A DNA stretch of 64,000 nucleotides from Pseudomonas chlororaphis (GTDB lineage: Bacteria > Pseudomonadota > Gammaproteobacteria > Pseudomonadales > Pseudomonadaceae), in NCBI RefSeq assembly GCF_001921865.1, contig NZ_MSCT01000008.1:372001-436000 (forward strand). The letters run 5' to 3'. The position numbers and the translations under genes were made by a program. Below the pieces are notes generated by a model that saw only the letters and a program-made list of their open reading frames with translations, searched no databases and had not been told where the DNA came from. Positions 55,078-64,000 of this stretch are shown piece after piece (within the stretch, counting starts at the first letter, position 1; each line of letters starts with the position of its first letter).

Positions 55078-56028
55078 TTACTCGCTTGGGGGCGGGGTCT
55101 GTGGCGGGTTGGCCGCGCTGTGCGACAGGCTGTAGACGTAGGCGGCAAGCAGCTGCACCTTGTCGTTGCCGAGCAGTTCGTTCTGCGCCGGCATGTGGCC
55201 CTGGCGCCCGTGGCGGATGGTCTGTTGCAGCTGGGTCAGGCTGGTGCCGTAGATGAAACCGGCCGGTTGCGTCAGGTTTGGCGCGCCCATGATTTCCGTG
55301 CCCTGGCCATTGGCGCCGTGGCAGGCGACGCAGGTAGTGCCGAACGCCTGCTTGCCGGCGGCAAGGTCGGCGCTGCTGTCGGCGGGCAACGGCAGGCCGG
55401 CCAGGTCGTGGCGTACATAGGCCGCGACGTTTTTCACCCCGTCCTCGCCCAGCACTTCGCCCCAGGCCGGCATGGCGGCCATGCGACCGCCCATGATGGT
55501 GGCCTTGATGGTGTCGGCGTTGCCGCCCCAGCGCCAGATATTGTCCGCCAGGTTAGGGAAGCCGAAGGCGCCCTTGGCGTCCGAGCCGTGGCACACCGAG
55601 CAGTTGGAGGCGAACAGGCGTCCGCCCATCTTCAGCGCTTGCGGGTCCTTGGCCACTTCTTCCACGGGCATGGCCGCGAACTTGGCGAAGATCGGGCCGA
55701 ACTTGGCGTCTGCCTTGTCCATTTCCTTTTCCCACTCATGCACGCCGGTCCAGCCGTTTTCATAGCCGGGCAGGATGCCTTTCCAGTTGCCCAGGCCCGG
55801 GTAGAGGATCAGGTAGCCGACGGAAAACACCAGGGTGCCGGCGAAGAGCATGAACCACCACTGCGGCAGCGGGTTGTCGTACTCCTCGATGCCGTCGAAG
55901 CTGTGGCCCATGGTCTGGTCGACGCTGCCCTTGGTTTCGCCCTTGCGCGTGCCGATCAGCAGCCAGGTCAGGCCGATCAGGCTGCCAATGGTCAGTACGC
56001 AGATGTACGTACTCCAGAAGGTGGTCAT
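55078..56028 (-). CDS. ccoP2: cbb3 oxidase diheme cytochrome c subunit CcoP, copy 2
   Basis: 316-residue paralogue of CcoP-1 with the same layout: helices [20 protein letters not shown] and [20 protein letters not shown], then heme sites CSVCH and CVACH. It lacks the extra segment found after PGY in copy 1. The C-terminus differs and is proline-rich ([10 protein letters not shown]). The start overlaps ccoQ-2 by four bases. Confidence 0.96.
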   Translation of the reverse strand: MTTFWSTYICVLTIGSLIGLTWLLIGTRKGETKGSVDQTMGHSFDGIEEYDNPLPQWWFMLFAGTLVFSVGYLILYPGLGNWKGILPGYENGWTGVHEWEKEMDKADAKFGPIFAKFAAMPVEEVAKDPQALKMGGRLFASNCSVCHGSDAKGAFGFPNLADNIWRWGGNADTIKATIMGGRMAAMPAWGEVLGEDGVKNVAAYVRHDLAGLPLPADSSADLAAGKQAFGTTCVACHGANGQGTEIMGAPNLTQPAGFIYGTSLTQLQQTIRHGRQGHMPAQNELLGNDKVQLLAAYVYSLSHSAANPPQTPPPSE

Positions 56029-56246
56029 GGCCGAATGCTCCTTGTCGCATGTTCTTCGGATTGAGCGTCATCAGATGGATTGCCGGGCACTGGCGCAGGT
56101 TCGTCGGCAAAGGGCAGCAGGCGTGCCTGGGCGAATTCCGGGTTGCGCTTGGCGTTGAAAACCCAGATCGACAGGCCGATGAAGGCAATCATCACCACCA
56201 GCGTGCCGAGCCCGCGGATCATGCCGCTATCGAGTTCAAAACCCAT
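56025..56246 (-). CDS. ccoQ2: cbb3 oxidase small subunit CcoQ, copy 2
   Basis: 73 residues, 12 longer than copy 1, with the helix [20 protein letters not shown] and the tail [20 protein letters not shown]. Extra residues are at both ends (N-terminal MGFELDS against MDI, and a longer acidic-to-basic C-terminus). Follows ccoO-2 by three bases. Confidence 0.92.
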   Translation of the reverse strand: MGFELDSGMIRGLGTLVVMIAFIGLSIWVFNAKRNPEFAQARLLPFADEPAPVPGNPSDDAQSEEHATRSIRP

Positions 56247-56249
56247 GGC

Positions 56250-56858
56250 TCACCTCTTGCTCTTGATCGCAGTGCCAAGCACTTGCAGGTAGGCGACCAG
56301 GGCATCCATCTCGGTCTTGCCCTTGAGGGAGGCGACGGCACCGGCGATATCGTCGTCGTTGTACGGCACGCCGAGGGTGCGCATGGCGCGCAGCTTGGTC
56401 TCGGTGTGGCTGCTGTCGACCGGCTGGGTGACCAGCCACGGGTAGGCTGGCATCTTCGACTCGGGCACCACGTTGCGCGGGTTGTACAAGTGCGCGCGGT
56501 GCCAGTCGTCGGAGTAGCGGGCACCGACCCGCGCGAGGTCCGGACCGGTGCGCTTGGAGCCCCACAGGAACGGGTGGTCCCAGACGCTTTCGCCGGCGAC
56601 GGAGTAGTGGCCGTAGCGTTCGGTTTCGGCGCGGAACGGACGGATCATCTGCGAGTGGCAGCCGACGCAGCCTTCGCGGATGTAGATATCGCGGCCTTCC
56701 AGCTGCAGGGCGGTGTAGGGCTTCATGCCTTCCACCGGCTTGTTGGTGACGTCCTGGAAGAACAGCGGGACGATCTGGGTCAGACCGCCGATGCTCACGG
56801 CAAACACCATCAGCAGCATCAGCAGGCCGACATTTTTCTCGATGACTTCGTGTTTCAT
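56250..56858 (-). CDS. ccoO2: cbb3 oxidase monoheme cytochrome c subunit CcoO, copy 2
   Basis: 202 residues, same length as copy 1, with [20 protein letters not shown] and [20 protein letters not shown] identical to it. Differences cluster at the N-terminus ([13 protein letters not shown]) and around [20 protein letters not shown]. Ten bases after ccoN-2. Confidence 0.96.
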   Translation of the reverse strand: MKHEVIEKNVGLLMLLMVFAVSIGGLTQIVPLFFQDVTNKPVEGMKPYTALQLEGRDIYIREGCVGCHSQMIRPFRAETERYGHYSVAGESVWDHPFLWGSKRTGPDLARVGARYSDDWHRAHLYNPRNVVPESKMPAYPWLVTQPVDSSHTETKLRAMRTLGVPYNDDDIAGAVASLKGKTEMDALVAYLQVLGTAIKSKR

Positions 56859-56868
56859 GGCGGACTCC

Positions 56869-58293
56869 TCAGGCCATCTGTGCAGCGGCGGTGATTTCGG
56901 CAGGCTGTGCCGAGCGCACGGTGCGCCAGGTGTTGTAGGCCATCAGCAGCATGCCGAAGAGGAAGATCGCCCCACCGACCAGCCGCACGATGAAGCCAGG
57001 GTGGCTGGCCACCAGGGTTTCGACGAAGGAGTAGGTCAGCGTCCCGTCTTCGTTGACGGCGCGCCACATCAGGCCCTGAGCGATGCCGTTGACCCACATC
57101 GAGGCGATGTAGAGCACGGTGCCGATGGTGGCCAGCCAGAAGTGCGCGTTGATCAGGCCGATGCTGTGCATCTGCGGGCGACCGAAGACTTTCGGGATCA
57201 TGTGGTACAGGGCGCCGATCGAGATCATCGCGACCCAGCCCAGGGCGCCGGCGTGTACGTGGCCGATGGTCCAGTCGGTGTAGTGGGAGAGGGCGTTGAC
57301 GGTCTTGATCGCCATCATCGGACCTTCGAAGGTCGACATGCCGTAGAACGCCAGGGAGACCACCAGGAACCGCAGGATCGGGTCGCTGCGCAACTTATGC
57401 CAGGCGCCCGAGAGGGTCATCATGCCGTTGATCATGCCGCCCCAGCTCGGCGCCAGGAGGATCAGCGACATCACCATGCCTAAGGACTGGGCCCAGTCCG
57501 GCAGCGCGGTGTAGTGCAGGTGGTGCGGACCGGCCCAGATGTACAGGGTGATCAGCGCCCAGAAGTGCACGATGGACAGGCGATACGAATACACCGGGCG
57601 CTCGGCCTGCTTGGGTACGAAGTAGTACATCATCCCCAGGAAGCCCGCGGTCAGGAAGAAGCCTACCGCGTTGTGGCCGTACCACCATTGCACCATGGCG
57701 TCGGTCGCCCCGGCATACACCGAGTAGGACTTGGTCAGGCTGACCGGCAGTTCCAGGTTGTTGACGATGTGCAGGATGGCCACGGTGATGATGAAACCGC
57801 CGAAGAACCAGTTACCGACGTAGATGTGCTTGGTGTTGCGCTTCATCACCGTGCCGAAGAACACGATGGCGTAGGCCACCCAGACGATGGTGATCAGGAT
57901 GTCGATCGGCCATTCCAGCTCGGCGTACTCCTTGGAACTGGTGTAGCCCAGCGGCAGGCTGATGGCCGCCAAGAGGATCACCAACTGCCAGCCCCAGAAG
58001 CAGAACGCGGCGATTTTCGGCGCGAACAGCTGGGTCTGGCAGGTGCGTTGCACCGAGTAGAAGGAGCTGGCGAACAGGGCGCAGCCACCGAAGGCAAAGA
58101 TCACTGCGTTGGTGTGCAACGGGCGCAGGCGACCGAAGCTGGTCCACGGCAGGTTGAAGTTGAGTTCGGGCCAGACCAACTGGGCGGCGAGAAAAACCCC
58201 GAGCCCCATGCCGACGATGCCCCACACCACCGTCATAATGGCGAATTGGCGGACCACCTTGTAGTTGTAGGCGGTACTGATAGAAGTGTTCAT
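56869..58293 (-). CDS. ccoN2: cbb3 oxidase catalytic subunit CcoN, copy 2
   Basis: 474-residue paralogue of CcoN-1 with the same histidine blocks ([44 protein letters not shown]). ATG 58293 gives [20 protein letters not shown]; the long upstream frame is not family-like. First gene of ccoNOQP-2. A near-consensus Anr site 132 bases upstream suggests low-oxygen induction, as known for the second operon in P. aeruginosa. Confidence 0.96.
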   Translation of the reverse strand: MNTSISTAYNYKVVRQFAIMTVVWGIVGMGLGVFLAAQLVWPELNFNLPWTSFGRLRPLHTNAVIFAFGGCALFASSFYSVQRTCQTQLFAPKIAAFCFWGWQLVILLAAISLPLGYTSSKEYAELEWPIDILITIVWVAYAIVFFGTVMKRNTKHIYVGNWFFGGFIITVAILHIVNNLELPVSLTKSYSVYAGATDAMVQWWYGHNAVGFFLTAGFLGMMYYFVPKQAERPVYSYRLSIVHFWALITLYIWAGPHHLHYTALPDWAQSLGMVMSLILLAPSWGGMINGMMTLSGAWHKLRSDPILRFLVVSLAFYGMSTFEGPMMAIKTVNALSHYTDWTIGHVHAGALGWVAMISIGALYHMIPKVFGRPQMHSIGLINAHFWLATIGTVLYIASMWVNGIAQGLMWRAVNEDGTLTYSFVETLVASHPGFIVRLVGGAIFLFGMLLMAYNTWRTVRSAQPAEITAAAQMA

Positions 58294-58392
58294 GGTTCCC
58301 CATCCACGGTTCAGCTGAAGTGAAAGCGACTGCGCACGGCAAGGCGCGCTCACTTCTTCTGGAGTTATAGGCAGACTAAAAGCGAGGTAAGC

Positions 58393-59091
58393 ATGGGCAA
58401 ACGGCAAGGGGCTGTTATTGACGGGGATCAATGGGCGCAGTGCGTGCGGGAACACGGCTGGCTCTGGGATGACGCGCAGCAGCCGGCGGGCGCCGAGCCG
58501 CTGACCCTGATCCTCGCCCATGGCGCCGGCGCGCCGATGGACAGCGCGTTCATGAACGATATGGCCGCACGCCTTGCGGTGCATGGGGTCAACGTCCTGC
58601 GCTTCGAGTTCCCCTATATGGCCCAGCGTCGCCTCGATGGTGGCAAACGGCCGCCTAACCCGGCGCCGAAGCTGCTGGAGTGCTGGCGCGAGGTGTATGC
58701 CCAGGTGCGACCTCATGTCGCTGGGCGGCTGGCCATCGGCGGCAAGTCCATGGGCGGGCGCATGGCCAGTTTGCTGGCCGACGAACTGGGGGCCGACGCG
58801 CTGGTGTGCCTGGGTTACCCGTTCTATGCCGCCGGCAAGCCGGAGAAACCCCGGGTCGCCCACCTGGCCGAGCTACAGGCTGCGACCCTGATCGTCCAGG
58901 GTGAACGCGACGCCCTGGGCAACCGCGCGGCGGTCCAGGCCTATGCGCTGGCCCCGGCGATCGAGCTGTTCTGGCTGGCGGCGGCCGACCATGACCTGAA
59001 ACCGTTGAAAGCCTCGGGCTTCACCCATGGGCAGCATCTGGAAGCGGCCGCGCGGAAGGTGGCTGAGGTTTTGCGCCAGTTGAACGGCTGA
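58393..59091 (+). CDS. Alpha/beta hydrolase (KANL3/Tex30-like dienelactone-hydrolase fold)
   Basis: 232-residue soluble hydrolase. [20 protein letters not shown] carries the oxyanion HGAGAPMDS motif of this subfamily. The nucleophile serine sits in [15 protein letters not shown], and [18 protein letters not shown] supplies the acid and histidine region. Substrate unknown. GAGGTAA stands before ATG 58393. It is divergent from ccoN-2 with 99 bases between, and its first codons contain the Anr site of that operon. Confidence 0.85.
   Translation: MGKRQGAVIDGDQWAQCVREHGWLWDDAQQPAGAEPLTLILAHGAGAPMDSAFMNDMAARLAVHGVNVLRFEFPYMAQRRLDGGKRPPNPAPKLLECWREVYAQVRPHVAGRLAIGGKSMGGRMASLLADELGADALVCLGYPFYAAGKPEKPRVAHLAELQAATLIVQGERDALGNRAAVQAYALAPAIELFWLAAADHDLKPLKASGFTHGQHLEAAARKVAEVLRQLNG
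58418..58431 (-). promoter_or_regulatory. Anr box of ccoN-2, inside the 5' coding end of the hydrolase gene
   Basis: On the minus strand TTGATCCCCGTCAA fits TTGAT-N4-(A/G)TCAA. Centre about 132 bases before the ccoN-2 start. It covers codons about 9-13 of the divergent gene, if that gene's start is right. Confidence 0.7.
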
Positions 59092-59101
59092 GCGTCTCTT
59101 C

Positions 59102-59203
59102 TGTAGGAGCGAAGCTTGCTCGCGATGGACGTGAACGATGATGCGGGGGGGCTGAAACAACGCGCTGTCCTGAGGTTTTTCGCGAGCAAGCTTCGCTCCT
59201 ACA
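59102..59203. repeat. REP-like inverted pair after the hydrolase gene
   Basis: TGTAGGAGCGAAGCTTGCTC faces GAGCAAGCTTCGCTCCTACA across about 60 bases. Same GAAGCTTGC sub-type as 30316-30403. Confidence 0.85.
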
Positions 59204-59236
59204 CAAGACGTGCGTGCGGCGTGAGGAAAAGGCAAT

Positions 59237-59273
59237 AAAAAACCCGGAAGATCGATGACCTTCCGGGTTTTTT
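59237..59273. terminator. Bidirectional terminator between hydrolase gene and aer
   Basis: AAAAAACCCGGAAG and CTTCCGGGTTTTTT form a perfect stem around a nine-base loop, suited to ending both convergent transcripts. Confidence 0.9.
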
Positions 59274-59288
59274 ATTGCCGCGTCAGGT

Positions 59289-60854
59289 TTAGCGGTTGAA
59301 GCGCTCGACCAACGAGTACTGGGTGTTGGCGGTGCGAGTCAGTTCTTCGCTGAGCTGTGCGGAGTTCTGCGCCTGCTCCGAGGTCTGGTCGGCCAGTTGG
59401 GCGATGGTGCTGATATTGCGGCTGATCTCTTCGGCCACGGCGCTTTGCTCTTCGGTGGCGGCGGCGATCTGGGTGGTCATGTCGGTGATATTGGCCACCG
59501 CTTCGCTGATACCCACCAGCGCCTGGTCGGCTTCCAGCACCCGGGCCACGCCTTCCTCGGCCTGACGGTGCCCGGCGTCCATGGTCTGCACCGCGGTGCT
59601 GGCGGTCTGCTGGAGCTTGGCGATCAGGTTATGGATCTGCCCGGTGGATTCGCTGGTGCGTTGCGCCAGCTGGCGCACCTCGTCGGCCACCACGGCGAAG
59701 CCGCGGCCCATTTCCCCGGCGCGCGCCGCTTCGATGGCGGCGTTCAACGCCAGCAGGTTGGTCTGGTCGGCGATGCCCTTGATCACATCGACCACGCCGC
59801 CGATCTCGTCGCTGTCCTTGGCCAGCTGGGTCACGGTCAGGCCGGTTTCGCCCACCACCACCGACAGGCGCTGGATGGCTTCGCGGGTTTCCCCGGCGAT
59901 GTCGCGGCCGCGCCCGGTGAGGCGGTTGGCTTCCTGGGTAGCATCGGCCGTGCGCTGTACATGGCTGGCCACTTCCTGGGTGGTGGCGGCCATCTGGTTG
60001 ACCGCGGTGGCCACCTGCTCGGTTTCCACGCGCTGGCGTTCCAGGCCGCTGGAGCTGTTGTGCGCCAGGGTGTCGGACTGCCGCGCTTGCTCGTTGAGGT
60101 GCTCGGCGGTGTCCTGCAGACGGGTCAGGCAGGTTTTCAGGCGGGCTTCCTGGCTGAGGATCGACATCTCCAGGCGCGCCTGGGCGCCGCGGCTGTCGGT
60201 GTACATCTGGGCGATCAGCGGGTCGGACGTGGTCTGCTCGGCCAGGCGCAGCAGGCGCTTGAGGCCGCGTTGTTGCCAGCTCAGCCCGAGCAGGCCCAGC
60301 GGCACGGAAAGGCCGGCGGCAAGGGCAAAGCCCCAGGAGGAGTTGAGCCAGGCGCCAATCAGGAAACTCAGCTGGCTGACCAGGATGAACGGCAGCCAGT
60401 CCTGGAGGATCGGCAACCATTTGTCGCGTTTGGGAATGGCCGACTTGCCCTGGTTGATGCGTTGGTAAAGCGCTTCGGCACGGCGGATCTGCTCGGCGGT
60501 GGGCTTGACCCGCACCGACTCGTAGCCGACCACTTGCTGGCCTTCGAAAACCGGTGTCACGTAGGCGTTGACCCAGTAATGGTCACCGGTCTTGCAGCGA
60601 TTCTTGACAATGCCCATCCATGGCAAGCCTTGTTTCAGGGTGGCCCACATATGCGCGAAGACCGCGGCCGGCACGTCGGGGTGACGGACCAGGTTGTGCG
60701 GTGCGCGGACCAGTTCCTCACGAGAAAACCCGCTGATTTCAACGAAGGCATCGTTGCAGTAGGTGATCACGCCTTTGGCATCGGTGGTGGAGATCAACCG
60801 TTGCTGAGTCGGAAAGGTACGTTCGCGCTGGGTGACAGGCTGGTTGTTACGCAT
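59289..60854 (-). CDS. aer: Aer-type aerotaxis receptor (PAS methyl-accepting chemotaxis protein)
   Basis: 521-residue chemoreceptor that senses redox or oxygen through an FAD-binding PAS domain (about 10-120: [52 protein letters not shown]). Two membrane helices at about 155-195 form a hairpin without a periplasmic domain. The signalling hairpin carries [20 protein letters not shown]-terminus YSLVERFNR. Neighbours are the cbb3 operons and acnA, as for P. aeruginosa aer. A FliA-like promoter lies 30 bases before the start. Confidence 0.93.
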   Translation of the reverse strand: MRNNQPVTQRERTFPTQQRLISTTDAKGVITYCNDAFVEISGFSREELVRAPHNLVRHPDVPAAVFAHMWATLKQGLPWMGIVKNRCKTGDHYWVNAYVTPVFEGQQVVGYESVRVKPTAEQIRRAEALYQRINQGKSAIPKRDKWLPILQDWLPFILVSQLSFLIGAWLNSSWGFALAAGLSVPLGLLGLSWQQRGLKRLLRLAEQTTSDPLIAQMYTDSRGAQARLEMSILSQEARLKTCLTRLQDTAEHLNEQARQSDTLAHNSSSGLERQRVETEQVATAVNQMAATTQEVASHVQRTADATQEANRLTGRGRDIAGETREAIQRLSVVVGETGLTVTQLAKDSDEIGGVVDVIKGIADQTNLLALNAAIEAARAGEMGRGFAVVADEVRQLAQRTSESTGQIHNLIAKLQQTASTAVQTMDAGHRQAEEGVARVLEADQALVGISEAVANITDMTTQIAAATEEQSAVAEEISRNISTIAQLADQTSEQAQNSAQLSEELTRTANTQYSLVERFNR

Positions 60855-60883
60855 GGTTTTTCTATCCGCAAGGCTTTGAAGAG

Positions 60884-60910
60884 ATATCGACCGCCTTCGC
60901 CAATTATTGA
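60884..60910 (-). promoter_or_regulatory. Candidate sigma-28 (FliA) promoter of aer
   Basis: On the minus strand TCAATAAT, 11 bases, then GTCGATAT resembles the flagellar consensus TCAAGTTT-N11/12-GCCGATAA (6 of 8 at the -10 box, 4 to 6 at the -35). The -10 ends 30 bases before the aer start codon. Fits a chemotaxis gene. No Anr box was found here. Confidence 0.4.
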
Positions 60911-61035
60911 GATTTTTTTCAAGGATTTGAGAAGTGTCTCATTGACAGAGGCTCGATTCTTCAAGAGGTAGAGCTATTGCGAAGCCGAGGGCCATACAGG
61001 ACAGCCTTCGGCTTCGCTGCCGCCAGAGGCTGGTT

Positions 61036-61827
61036 TCAACCGGCCAGCATCGGGTAGGTGAACAGACCGAAGTGCAGCAGGTTCAGGCCGAAATGGGTGG
61101 CGATGGCCGCGCCCAGGCCGCCGAAGCGATAAGCCAGGCCGTAACCGACGCCGGCGATGCTCGCCAGCAGCCACCACTGCCAGCCGGCGCCCACGTGCAC
61201 CAGGCCGAACAGCAGGGCCGCGCACATCAGGGCCAGGTTTTCACCGTAGGGCAGGTTCTTGAAGCGACGGCTCAGGCCGCCCTGGATGTAGCCGCGAAAC
61301 AGCGCTTCCTCGACCAGGGTCACCAGCAGCAGGTTGTTCAGGACCCACAGCCAGGCCTGATCCGGCCATTTCGGCGCCCAGCTGATAACCCCCAGCAACA
61401 CCGCGCCGCCCAGGGCCGCGAGGGCGGTCAGGGCCAGGGCCAGGACGCTGGTGTAGAGCGACAGGCGCAGGGAGCGCCGGCCGATGATCCAGGGGCAGAC
61501 CAGCAACAGCCAGAAGCCGATCAGCGGCTTGTCCTGGTTCAGGTACATGGAAAACGGCACGGCGTCGTCAGTGAGGCGTTGGGGGGCGATGGCGCGGCCG
61601 TTGTAGAAGCCGGGCAGCCAATGCATAGCCAGGGCCAGGGCCAGGACCACGAACAGGCCATGTCCCAGGTAGCGCGCATAGGGGCTTTTCTGTTGGCGCA
61701 CGGCGAAGCCCGCGCACAGCAGCAGGGCGACGGAAATCGCCGCCAGCAGGCCGAGCTGGCCATAGCTCAGGGCCAGGGCATAGCCAATGGAGAGAAGTGC
61801 CAGGTACATCCATGGCAGAACAGTCAT
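61036..61827 (-). CDS. CPBP-family intramembrane metalloprotease
   Basis: 263-residue polytopic membrane protein with about eight helices. The protease motifs are intact: EEALFRGYIQ (EExxxR), LLFGLVHVGAG and ATHFGLNLLHF supplying the histidines, at about 175-255. The family includes CAAX-type proteases and bacteriocin-immunity-like proteins. No bacteriocin gene is near, so substrate and role are open. Between aer and acnA on the same strand as both. Confidence 0.85.
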   Translation of the reverse strand: MTVLPWMYLALLSIGYALALSYGQLGLLAAISVALLLCAGFAVRQQKSPYARYLGHGLFVVLALALAMHWLPGFYNGRAIAPQRLTDDAVPFSMYLNQDKPLIGFWLLLVCPWIIGRRSLRLSLYTSVLALALTALAALGGAVLLGVISWAPKWPDQAWLWVLNNLLLVTLVEEALFRGYIQGGLSRRFKNLPYGENLALMCAALLFGLVHVGAGWQWWLLASIAGVGYGLAYRFGGLGAAIATHFGLNLLHFGLFTYPMLAG

Positions 61828-61945
61828 GTGAAATCCTTGTTGCAGAAGAATGGAGTCAGCCGCCCGCGCAACTTGCGTCAGCGGTTACTGGTTAGAACGA
61901 GCGGGGGAGCAGTATAACGAGGCTGACGCGATGAATAAGTGAAAC

Positions 61946-61970
61946 AAAAACACCGCCCGAAGGCGGTGTT
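61946..61970 (-). terminator. Intrinsic terminator after acnA
   Basis: On the minus strand AACACCGCC and GGCGGTGTT flank a short TTCG-type loop and are followed by TTTGTTT. It lies 18 bases past the acnA stop. Confidence 0.9.
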
Positions 61971-61987
61971 GGCTGTACAGCCTGGTG

Positions 61988-64000
<2,013 letters not shown>

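Noticed and set aside
61036..61827. CPBP protease as part of a bacteriocin locus
   Set aside because: No leader-peptide, bacteriocin or export genes nearby. The neighbours are aer and acnA.

Overview
The window looks like a chromosomal segment of a fluorescent-group Pseudomonas. The evidence is high GC content, gamma-proteobacterial housekeeping genes (pyrD, rmf, rlmKL, smc, zipA, ligA, dnaX, recR, apt), two tandem cbb3 oxidase operons beside anr, hemN and aer, and many copies of a GTAGGAGCGAGC-type intergenic palindrome. From memory, the gene order resembles the P. aeruginosa blocks rmf-pyrD-dacB and xdh-smc-zipA-lig-dnaX-recR-apt-anr-hemN-cco-aer-acn; no comparison was run. No tRNA, 5S/16S/23S rRNA, IS element, prophage or CRISPR array was recognised.

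Layout. 1-3 kb (minus strand): nitrate assimilation. NasS (nitrate sensor) and NasT (ANTAR antiterminator) lie upstream of a NarK/NasA transporter cut by the window edge. The leader between nasT and the transporter holds a sigma-54 promoter element, two hexaloop hairpins of the ANTAR-target type and a competing intrinsic terminator. 3-12 kb: pyrD, rmf, rlmKL, a CHASE-PAS-GGDEF diguanylate cyclase, dacB and yggL. 12-22 kb: purine catabolism (guaD, xdhA, xdhB, xdhC) with a BenE-family transporter and two GntR/FCD regulators, each with a candidate inverted-repeat operator nearby. 22-29 kb: smc, zipA, ligA. 29-36 kb: more variable genes, namely a zinc-ribbon metallopeptidase-like protein, the 4.5S SRP RNA, a divergent LysR/DMT pair, a VOC protein, an XRE regulator, a PAS-GGDEF-EAL protein with degenerate motifs, and a periplasmic solute-binding protein. 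36-43 kb: dnaX, ybaB, a CurA-like reductase, recR, an acyl-CoA dehydrogenase, apt. 43-64 kb: microaerobic respiration. Anr, HemN, the oxidase assembly set (a CycZ-like membrane protein, ccoS, ccoI, ccoH, ccoG), ccoNOQP-1, ccoNOQP-2, an alpha/beta hydrolase, the aerotaxis receptor Aer, a CPBP protease and a partial acnA.

How the genes fit together. The 43-61 kb region is an oxygen-response neighbourhood. Anr is an Fe-S oxygen sensor, and a perfect Anr box precedes hemN. A near-consensus box precedes ccoN-2, inside the 5' end of a divergent gene. Weaker boxes precede ccoG and ccoN-1. Aer supplies the behavioural response and has a candidate FliA promoter. The two oxidase operons share blocks of near-identical DNA next to diverged blocks, which suggests gene conversion.

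I did not find a wholly novel multi-gene system. The most rewarding signals are the NasT-type leader switch, the mosaic identity of the oxidase operons, terminators placed just upstream of ligA and ybaB, and the degenerate GGDEF-EAL protein.
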